Assembly (NCBI GenBank): GCA_021822995.1
Contig: JAKAPN010000008.1
Location: forward strand, 1-12,319
Source: an archaeon
GTDB taxonomy: Archaea > Thermoproteota > Nitrososphaeria > Nitrososphaerales > Gagatemarchaeaceae
Length of the DNA: 12,319 bases
Direction: 5' to 3'
Numbering within the stretch: position 1 is the stretch's first letter; each line of letters starts with the position of its first letter. Both the position numbers and the translations under genes were made by a program. A model generated the notes under the pieces. That model made no database searches. It was not told where the DNA came from and saw only the letters and a list, made by a program, of their open reading frames with translations. Of the stretch, positions 7,271-12,319 are shown in pieces.

Positions 7271-7915
7271 GTGAAGTCTTTGGTTGAAGTAAAGGTCCTT
7301 CAGGACAGCGGAAGCACCGTCTCCCTGCAGCTCGAGGGCATAGACCGGTCGTACGCCAACGCGGTCCGCAGGTTCTGCATCGCAGAGGTGCCGTCGATGG
7401 CGATCGACGACGTGGTCATCCTGGAGAACTCTTCCGTCCTCTACGACGAGATACTCGCGCACAGGCTCGGAATGGTCCCGATCAGGACCGACCTCGAGAA
7501 ATACAACCTTCCAGACGAATGCGACTGCGGGAACCCCCTCGGGTGCCACAAATGCAGGGTCTTGTTCGTGCTCGACGCGAAAGGGAAGGAAAAGATCACG
7601 ACTGTGACCTCCGGCGACCTGGTCTCTGAAGACAGGGAAGTCCGTCCGGTGAGCGAGACGATACCGCTCTTGAAGCTGGCGACCGGCCAGTCGGTGAAGC
7701 TCGAAGCTTACGCGAGGCTCGGCAGAGGGAAGGAGCATGCGAAGTGGCAGCCCTGCACTGTCGCGTCGCTCACAGACGGGAAGAAGGAAGGAATCTTCGT
7801 GCTAACGGTCGAGTCAGCGGGTGGGCTCCCGGCCAAGCAGATAGTCTTGAAGGCGATTGAGCTCATCGAAAAGAAACTGAAGGACATCCAGAACGCGGTG
7901 GAGGGCACGGCTTGA
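7271..7915 (+). CDS. rpoD: DNA-directed RNA polymerase subunit Rpo3 (RpoD)
   Basis: 214 residues from GTG 7271. Rpo3 is the archaeal counterpart of Rpb3 and half of bacterial alpha; with Rpo11 it forms the assembly platform of RNA polymerase. Visible marks are YANAVRR near residue 30, VPSMAIDDVVILENSSVLYD, and EILAHRLGMVPI near 60-71. A cysteine loop C84-x-C86-x5-C92-x2-C95 probably binds zinc as in Rpb3. No further cysteine cluster is present and the protein is shorter than the roughly 260-residue forms that carry an inserted ferredoxin-like Fe-S domain, so that domain appears to be missing. Start choice is uncertain: TTG 7280 also gives a good N-terminus (VEVKVLQ), and no Shine-Dalgarno site decides. 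The next gene overlaps it by 4 nt (TTGA). Confidence 0.95.
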   Translation: MKSLVEVKVLQDSGSTVSLQLEGIDRSYANAVRRFCIAEVPSMAIDDVVILENSSVLYDEILAHRLGMVPIRTDLEKYNLPDECDCGNPLGCHKCRVLFVLDAKGKEKITTVTSGDLVSEDREVRPVSETIPLLKLATGQSVKLEAYARLGRGKEHAKWQPCTVASLTDGKKEGIFVLTVESAGGLPAKQIVLKAIELIEKKLKDIQNAVEGTA

Positions 7916-8265
7916 CCTCGTCCAACCCCGTCCTCAGGCATGCCGCGGTCATGCTGGAGCGGGCCGCGAAGAAGCAGGACGCGCCTATCTGGGACCTGGC
8001 GTCCAGGCTGCTTGCGGGGGAGACCAAGAACCGGGTCGAGGTGAACATCGGCAGGATCTCGCGGATGGCTGAAAGCGGGCAGGCGCTATTCGTGCCTGGC
8101 AAGGTCCTCGGCACCGGGGTCATGGACAAGAAGCTGATCGTCGGCGCCTTCTCTTTCTCTGCCTCGGCGAAGTCCAAGCTGGAGTCCGTCGGAGGGTCGG
8201 CGCTTTCGGTCGAACAGTTCCTGAAGAAGTACCCAAAGGGGAGCGGAGTCCGCCTTGTCAAGTAA
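7912..8265 (+). CDS. rpl18e: 50S ribosomal protein eL18
   Basis: 117 residues from TTG 7912, inside the TTGA overlap with the rpoD stop, which supports translational coupling. It is an archaeal/eukaryotic large-subunit protein of the uL15/eL18 fold. Family segments are SNPVLRHAAVMLERAAKKQDAPIWDLASRLL, NRVEVNIGRISRMAE, VPGKVLGTGVMDKKLIVGAFSFS and the ending PKGSGVRLVK. Length is near the usual 115-125. It sits between rpoD and rpl13, its standard archaeal position. Confidence 0.95.
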   Translation: MTSSNPVLRHAAVMLERAAKKQDAPIWDLASRLLAGETKNRVEVNIGRISRMAESGQALFVPGKVLGTGVMDKKLIVGAFSFSASAKSKLESVGGSALSVEQFLKKYPKGSGVRLVK

Positions 8266-8695
8266 AGAGACTGTCTACGTGGACGCCTCGAACCAGATCG
8301 CGGGGAGGCTTTCTTCCAAGGTCGCAAAGCTGTTGCTTTCGGGCAACAGGGTCATCGTAGTCAACGCAGAGAAGTCGCTCGTCTCAGGCTCGAGGACGTC
8401 GGTAATCAACCAGTGGAAGGAGAGGCTGGAGCTCAGCAGCAGGGTCAACCCGATCTATGGCCCGATCCATCCCAGGCGGCCCGACAACATCCTGAGGCGG
8501 ATGGTGCGGGGGATGGTCCCGAGGAAGAAGCCCAAAGGGGCGTCAGCCATGAAGAGGCTGAGGGTCTACATCGGGGTCCCGGCAGGCGTCGACCCCTCGA
8601 AGCTGGCGAAGTTCGACGACGCGGCCGCTACGAGGCCGATTCCTGTCTATGTCACCATGGCGGACCTTTCGAAGAGCTTGGGGTGGAACGAGTAG
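8255..8695 (+). CDS. rpl13: 50S ribosomal protein uL13
   Basis: 146 residues from TTG 8255, overlapping eL18 by 11 nt. The N-terminus YVDASNQIAGRLSSKVAKLLL followed by VIVVNAEKSLVSG is diagnostic for uL13, as is the central block PIHPRRPDNILRRMVRGMVPRK with KGASAMKRLRVYIGVP. It binds 23S rRNA early in assembly. The overlap and the use of TTG as start match the pattern of its upstream neighbour. The stop is 2 nt before the uS9 ATG. Confidence 0.96.
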   Translation: MSSKETVYVDASNQIAGRLSSKVAKLLLSGNRVIVVNAEKSLVSGSRTSVINQWKERLELSSRVNPIYGPIHPRRPDNILRRMVRGMVPRKKPKGASAMKRLRVYIGVPAGVDPSKLAKFDDAAATRPIPVYVTMADLSKSLGWNE

Positions 8696-8697
8696 GC

Positions 8698-9129
8698 ATG
8701 CCGACAGCGACCACCAAGGCTCAGGCGAAGAAGGGACCGAAGCTCTACTCCGGGGCAAGGAAGACGGCAAGGGCGACCGCCGCTATCACGCCTGGAGGGG
8801 GACGGATCAGGGTGAACGGGACTCCAGTCGAGCTCTGGGAGCCCGAGCCGGCTAGGCTGCACCTCCTCGGTCCGGTGCAGGTGGTGGGGGAGCTCAGGGA
8901 GAAGTACGACCTCGACGTGAGCGTCTCCGGAGGGGGTTTCATGGGGCAGGCCGACGCCGCGGCCATGGCCATCGCGCGGGCTTTCGTAGACCAGGTCAGG
9001 GGGAGCGAGGTAAAGGACAGGCTGAATGCATACAATAAATACCTGCTATCGGGCGACCCGCGACAAGCTGAGCCCAAGAAATTCGGCGGACCAGGCGCGC
9101 GCAGAAAGAGGCAGAAATCCTACAGGTAG
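8698..9129 (+). CDS. rps9: 30S ribosomal protein uS9
   Basis: 143 residues from ATG 8698. The open frame continues upstream to 8413 inside uL13, but that part is an out-of-frame reading of uL13 and is excluded. Family marks are YSGARKTARATAAITPGGGRIRVNG near the N-terminus, VSGGGFMGQADAAAMAIARA in the centre and the tail KFGGPGARRKRQKSYR, whose last basic residues normally reach the P-site tRNA. The N-terminal dozen residues (Ala/Thr/Lys-rich) are a lineage-specific extension. It follows uL13 by 2 nt and precedes rpoN by 6 nt. Confidence 0.96.
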   Translation: MPTATTKAQAKKGPKLYSGARKTARATAAITPGGGRIRVNGTPVELWEPEPARLHLLGPVQVVGELREKYDLDVSVSGGGFMGQADAAAMAIARAFVDQVRGSEVKDRLNAYNKYLLSGDPRQAEPKKFGGPGARRKRQKSYR

Positions 9130-9135
9130 ACTGCC

Positions 9136-9345
9136 ATGATGATCCCAATACGGTGCTTTACATGCGGCAACCTCATCGGCGACAAGTTCGCCCCCTTCCA
9201 GGCCAGGGCGAAGGGCGGAGAGGACCCGGGCAAAGTGCTCGATGACCTCGGTCTCAAGAGGTACTGTTGCCGCCGGATGCTGATCTCTTCGGTCGACGTG
9301 ATAGACCAGGTCCTTCCCTTCTTCAGCAGGAAGGCAGAGATCTAG
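9136..9345 (+). CDS. rpoN: DNA-directed RNA polymerase subunit Rpo10 (RpoN)
   Basis: 69 residues. This small zinc-binding subunit (Rpb10 counterpart) helps join Rpo3 and Rpo11 to the large subunits. The zinc ligands are the CFTC pair (C7, C10) and the adjacent CC pair (C44, C45) in RYCCRRML, the standard atypical Rpb10 motif. Two ATG codons are in tandem (9136 and 9139); the second gives the more usual N-terminus [10 protein letters not shown]. No rpoK or enolase gene follows, although both commonly lie between rpoN and rps2 in archaea; only 14 bp separate it from rps2. Confidence 0.96.
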   Translation: MMIPIRCFTCGNLIGDKFAPFQARAKGGEDPGKVLDDLGLKRYCCRRMLISSVDVIDQVLPFFSRKAEI

Positions 9346-9359
9346 GCCAAGGCGATCTG

Positions 9360-10052
9360 ATGTCTGAATTCGACGACGATGACGCGGGCTCGGCCGACAA
9401 GATGGTGGCTCCCGGGTTCTCAGAGAAGGCGCTCCTCGCCACCGGGATCCGGATAGGCACCCCTGTCCGCACCAAGACAATGGAGCAGTTCACCGCCCGA
9501 CCGAGGCCCGACGGGTTGCACATGCTTGACTACCCGAAGATTCTGCAGCGGATCGACGTAGCGGGGAAGTTCATCGCAGCCACCGGAGCAAAGAACACCG
9601 TGGTCTACACGAGCAGGGAGCACGGTTCCAAGGCGGTCGAGAAGTTCTGCGAGCTGACAGGAGCGATGCAGAGGATAGGGAGGTTCATGCCAGGGACCTT
9701 CACCAACCCGCTTTACCCAGGCCACCTGGACGCTGAGCTGGTAGTCGTAGCCGACCCCATGTCGGACACGCAAGCAATGGTTGAGGCAGGGAAGCTCGGA
9801 GTCCCTGTGATCGCCGTGTGCGACACCGACAACATCACCGACGACATCGATCTGGTCATCCCGGGGAACAACAGGGGGCGCAAGGCCATAGCGGCGATAT
9901 TCTGGCTGCTTGCCAGGTCTACGCTCACCCACGCCGGTCAGCTCGCCGAAGACGCGCCTCTGAGCGCAAACATCGAGGACTTCGAGACCAAGGCCGAGGA
10001 AGAGCCGCACCCCGAGGGCACCGAGGAACGCCTATCAGAAAGGCGCGAATAG
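9360..10052 (+). CDS. rps2: 30S ribosomal protein uS2
   Basis: 230 residues from ATG 9360; the frame is open further upstream, but that part lies inside rpoN. Family segments include LLATGIRIGTPVRTKTM, ILQRIDVAGKFIAATG, GRFMPGTFTNP (108-117), VVADPMSD (129-136), GVPVIAVCDTDN (147-158) and LVIPGNNRGRKAIA (165-178). It binds late in 30S assembly on the back of the subunit. The first 15 residues (acidic) and about the last 25 residues (Glu-rich) extend beyond the conserved core. AGGCGATC just before the ATG is a weak Shine-Dalgarno-like site. Confidence 0.97.
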   Translation: MSEFDDDDAGSADKMVAPGFSEKALLATGIRIGTPVRTKTMEQFTARPRPDGLHMLDYPKILQRIDVAGKFIAATGAKNTVVYTSREHGSKAVEKFCELTGAMQRIGRFMPGTFTNPLYPGHLDAELVVVADPMSDTQAMVEAGKLGVPVIAVCDTDNITDDIDLVIPGNNRGRKAIAAIFWLLARSTLTHAGQLAEDAPLSANIEDFETKAEEEPHPEGTEERLSERRE

Positions 10053-10060
10053 CGCCATCC

Positions 10061-10903
10061 GTGACGGTAAGACACCCCGCCGTATCCGGACAGTTCTATC
10101 CTTCCGACCCTATCGAACTTTCTGAGCTCGTCGAAGAGTGCTACGCGCACAAGCTCGGGCCCGGCAGCCTCCCGCCCGCTCCTCCCACCGAAGCAGAAGC
10201 GGTTGCGGTCGTCGCACCCCACGCAGGCTACGTCTACTCGGGGCCTGTAGCCGCGCATTCGTACCTTCACGTCTCGTCGATGCGGAGCCCCGACCTAATC
10301 GTCGTCGTCGCGCCCAACCACTATGGCGTCGGAAGCGGCGTGTCGACTTTCGAGGAAGGGGAGTGGGTGACGCCATTGGGGCGCATGAAGGTCGACGCGG
10401 GGGCTTCCCGCCGGCTCGTGGAGCTCTGCGACCTGGTATCGGTGGACCCGGCCGCCCACCGGTTGGAGCACTCCCTCGAAGTCCAGCTCCCTTTTCTGCA
10501 GAAGCTCTACGGGGACAGGATCCCCTTCCTGCCTGTGTCCCTCCTCTTCCAGGACTTTGAAACCGCTGCGGCTGTCTCTGAAGCACTGGCAACCGTGGTG
10601 CGGGGAAAGCGGGCCGTGCTGGTCGCGTCGTCTGACCTTACTCACTATGAGACCGCAGAGTCCGCCAGGGAGAAGGACACGGCCCTGCTCCGCGAGGTGG
10701 TGAAGATGGACGTGAAAGGGTTCTACTCGACCCTGGAGAGGCTGAACGTCACCGCCTGCGGCTTCGGAGCCATAGCCACGGGCATGCTGACGGCCGGTGC
10801 GCTAGGATTGAAGAGGGGCGAGCTCCTGAAGTACGCTTCCAGCGGCGAAACGTCCGGAGACAACGTTCAAGTCGTGGGCTACGGCGCCCTGAGATTCGTA
10901 TAA
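10061..10903 (+). CDS. MEMO1 family protein
   Basis: 280 residues from GTG 10061, the first start codon after the uS2 stop; it gives TVRHPAVSGQFYPSD, the expected N-terminus. MEMO proteins share the fold of class III extradiol dioxygenases; human MEMO1 has been tied to redox-metal (copper/iron) handling, and the archaeal role is not established. The metal-site residues are all here: His54 in PHAGY, His87 in NHYG and Cys233 in TACGFGA, plus EHSLEVQLPFL at 136-146 and SSDLTHY at 190-196. Length fits the family. It sits between rps2 and mvk, a placement seen in many archaea, which has led others to suspect a link with isoprenoid synthesis; the sequence itself does not show one. Confidence 0.93.
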   Translation: MTVRHPAVSGQFYPSDPIELSELVEECYAHKLGPGSLPPAPPTEAEAVAVVAPHAGYVYSGPVAAHSYLHVSSMRSPDLIVVVAPNHYGVGSGVSTFEEGEWVTPLGRMKVDAGASRRLVELCDLVSVDPAAHRLEHSLEVQLPFLQKLYGDRIPFLPVSLLFQDFETAAAVSEALATVVRGKRAVLVASSDLTHYETAESAREKDTALLREVVKMDVKGFYSTLERLNVTACGFGAIATGMLTAGALGLKRGELLKYASSGETSGDNVQVVGYGALRFV

Positions 10904-10904
10904 C

Positions 10905-11828
10905 ATGAAGGCTGTTGCCGAGGCCCCCTCGAAGGTAATCATAACAGGAGAGCACTTCGTGGTCCACGGCGCGTGGGCTCTGGCGGCCGCCCTCCCTCGG
11001 AAGGTAAGGGTCGAGGTGACTACCTCCACGTCGCCGTCAGTTCGGTCCGACAAGTTCGGCCCGAAGTCTCCCGAGCTCGCACCCGTCCGCACGGTGGTTG
11101 AGGAGGTCGGTCGGGAATACTCGGCCAGGGCGCCGGTCAGCGTCTCCATCGTATCCCAGGTGCCCGGGGGCGCGGGGCTGGGCTCTTCCGCCTCGACCAT
11201 GGTCGCAGTCGCCTCGGCACTTTCGCGCTTCCACTCGCTCGGCCTCGGGACTGACGACATCGTCCGTCTTTCGATGGCGGGAGAGCGGGACGTCCACGGG
11301 ATGCCCTCGGGGATCGACCCGACCGTGTGCGCCTACGGCGGGGTCATCCTCTACAGGCCCGGCTCGGCGCCTCGGAGGGTCAGCCTCAAGGGTCGGCGGA
11401 CAGTCATAGTGTCATATTCTGGGGTGAAACGGGCGACCAAGGGCCAGATCGGGAGGGTCTCCCAGACCAAGGAGAAGCACCCGGGGCTCTTCACACGGCT
11501 GTCCCAGGCGGTCAGCGGGCTCAGCGTCGAGGCGGGCGAAAAGCTGGCAGGCGGCGAGCTGAAAGCACTTGGTAACCTCCTGGCCCTTGACCACGCCGCC
11601 CTTGACTCCATGGGGGTGTCGAACGAGACCCTAGACTCCATGGTCGACCTCATGACGTCCCTCGGCTGCTACGGGGCGAAGCTGACCGGGGCGGGGGGAG
11701 GGGGGAGCGTCATCGGGTTTGCGCCAGAGGCAAAGGAAAAAAGCATTGTTTCAGGGCTGTCCGCGCGAGGGTTCGAAACGTTCGCAGCGCGCATACCGAC
11801 CGAGGGAGTGAAAAGCTGGCTAGAGTAG
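10905..11828 (+). CDS. mvk: Mevalonate kinase
   Basis: 307 residues from ATG 10905, 1 nt after the MEMO stop. It phosphorylates mevalonate with ATP, feeding the archaeal mevalonate route to ether-lipid isoprenoids. The GHMP-kinase motifs are in order: PSKVIITGEHFVVHG at 8-22, the phosphate loop VPGGAGLGSSAS at 86-97, GERDVHGMPSGIDP at 126-139 with the likely catalytic Asp138, and LTGAGGGGSVIG at 260-271. Other GHMP kinases such as phosphomevalonate kinase are possible, but the GEHFVVHG and PSGID pattern and the IPK neighbour favour mevalonate kinase. Length is typical of the archaeal enzyme. The IPK gene begins on the last base of its TAG stop. Confidence 0.94.
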   Translation: MKAVAEAPSKVIITGEHFVVHGAWALAAALPRKVRVEVTTSTSPSVRSDKFGPKSPELAPVRTVVEEVGREYSARAPVSVSIVSQVPGGAGLGSSASTMVAVASALSRFHSLGLGTDDIVRLSMAGERDVHGMPSGIDPTVCAYGGVILYRPGSAPRRVSLKGRRTVIVSYSGVKRATKGQIGRVSQTKEKHPGLFTRLSQAVSGLSVEAGEKLAGGELKALGNLLALDHAALDSMGVSNETLDSMVDLMTSLGCYGAKLTGAGGGGSVIGFAPEAKEKSIVSGLSARGFETFAARIPTEGVKSWLE

Positions 11829-12319
11829 TGGTCGCGAAGCTGGGCGGCTCCGTAATCACCGACAAGTCCAAGCCCTTCTCATACAGGCCGGACGTGGTCT
11901 CTGCCCTGTCGGAGGAGATCGCGTCGTCGGACCAGAAGGTGGTGGTCGTGCACGGAGGCGGCTCTTTCGGGCACGTAGTGGCGAAGCAGCACGGCATCAA
12001 CGCACAGCCGGGCGAGGCGCCCGCCGCGGGCGTGGCCCAGACTCGGGGCGCGATGTACGAACTGAACCGCCTCGTCTGCAAGACCATGCTGGAGTTCAAG
12101 CTGAACCCATACCCCTTCTCGCCGTACGACGCGGTCAGCAGAGCGGGGGGTGAGGCCGTTGCGTCCTGGCTCAGGGGGCTGCTCAAGGAGGGGCTGACGC
12201 CGGTCACCTTCGGGGACGTGGGGCTGGCGCCCGGAGGCTTCAAGGTGATATCTGGAGACGTGATCGTCCAAGAGCTGGCGAAGACTCTCGAGCCCGAACG
12301 GTGCGTGTTCGCACTCGAC
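11828..12319 (+). CDS. Isopentenyl phosphate kinase (partial, 3' end missing)
   Basis: 164 residues are present, open to the window edge; the family is about 245-260 residues, so roughly a third is missing. GTG 11828 is chosen as start because it gives VAKLGGSVITDKSKP, the normal IPK N-terminus, and overlaps the mvk TAG by 1 nt. The enzyme phosphorylates isopentenyl phosphate to isopentenyl diphosphate in the archaeal mevalonate pathway. Visible marks of the amino-acid-kinase fold are Lys4 with GGS at 6-8 and Lys13; HGGGSFGH at 42-49, whose His49 is the residue that separates IPK from related kinases; and VTFGDVG followed by VISGDVIVQELA. It comes directly after mvk, as in many archaeal clusters. 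Confidence 0.93.
   Translation, partial: MVAKLGGSVITDKSKPFSYRPDVVSALSEEIASSDQKVVVVHGGGSFGHVVAKQHGINAQPGEAPAAGVAQTRGAMYELNRLVCKTMLEFKLNPYPFSPYDAVSRAGGEAVASWLRGLLKEGLTPVTFGDVGLAPGGFKVISGDVIVQELAKTLEPERCVFALD

Noticed and set aside
8413..8697. In-frame upstream extension of uS9
   Set aside because: It overlaps uL13 entirely, its residues do not match uS9, and ATG 8698 gives a normal uS9 start right after the uL13 stop.
9818..10060. In-frame upstream extension of the MEMO gene
   Set aside because: It lies inside uS2 in another frame, is Arg/His-rich, and GTG 10061 gives the expected MEMO N-terminus.

Overview
The window is a densely packed, GC-rich piece of an archaeal chromosome. The main evidence is a run of archaeal translation and transcription genes: uS13-uS4-uS11 and Rpo3 (RpoD)-eL18-uL13-uS9-Rpo10 (RpoN)-uS2. 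Deoxyhypusine synthase, the mevalonate kinase/isopentenyl phosphate kinase pair, BRE/TATA-type promoters and near-leaderless GTG/TTG starts agree with this. The form of uS13 and the lack of a cysteine cluster for an Fe-S domain in Rpo3 fit a TACK-group archaeon, perhaps a GC-rich Nitrososphaeria/Thaumarchaeota or Bathyarchaeia relative. The lineage is an inference; I cannot place it more finely.

Layout: (1) 1-1506, plus strand: the 3' end of purA overlapping complete purB, the two steps around adenylosuccinate in purine synthesis. (2) 1503-4528, minus strand: glmS, then a 239-bp hairpin-rich gap carrying the dys promoter, then dys (deoxyhypusine synthase). purB and dys converge and share a CTAG palindrome as stop codons. 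(3) 4529-4681: a 153-bp divergent control region with two TATA boxes and three dyad-symmetric elements. (4) 4682-5632, plus strand: an unusual protein with a winged-helix DNA-binding domain, an S-layer-like domain and a C-terminal EF-hand loop. (5) 5636-7099, minus strand: the rps13-rps4-rps11 operon, ending 3 bp from the previous gene. (6) 7100-7270: divergent promoters. (7) 7271 to the window end, plus strand: a nine-gene run rpoD-rpl18e-rpl13-rps9-rpoN-rps2-MEMO-mvk-IPK with junctions from an 11-nt overlap to a 14-nt gap, so probably one transcription unit. IPK is cut by the window edge.

The ribosomal and RNA polymerase genes feed translation and transcription. mvk and IPK are two kinase steps of the archaeal mevalonate route to isoprenoid lipids and commonly ride in this cluster. 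Dys modifies aIF5A. GlmS makes glucosamine-6-phosphate for amino-sugars and surface glycans, and it shares a control region with the S-layer-like regulator, which suggests (inference) a link between cell-envelope state and amino-sugar supply.

Most of the window is ordinary core genome. What deserves a second look is the wHTH/S-layer/EF-hand protein with its symmetric promoter elements, the apparent in-place inversion of the rps13-rps4-rps11 block relative to rpoD, and the structured gap between glmS and dys. I see no CRISPR, mobile element, tRNA or rRNA.
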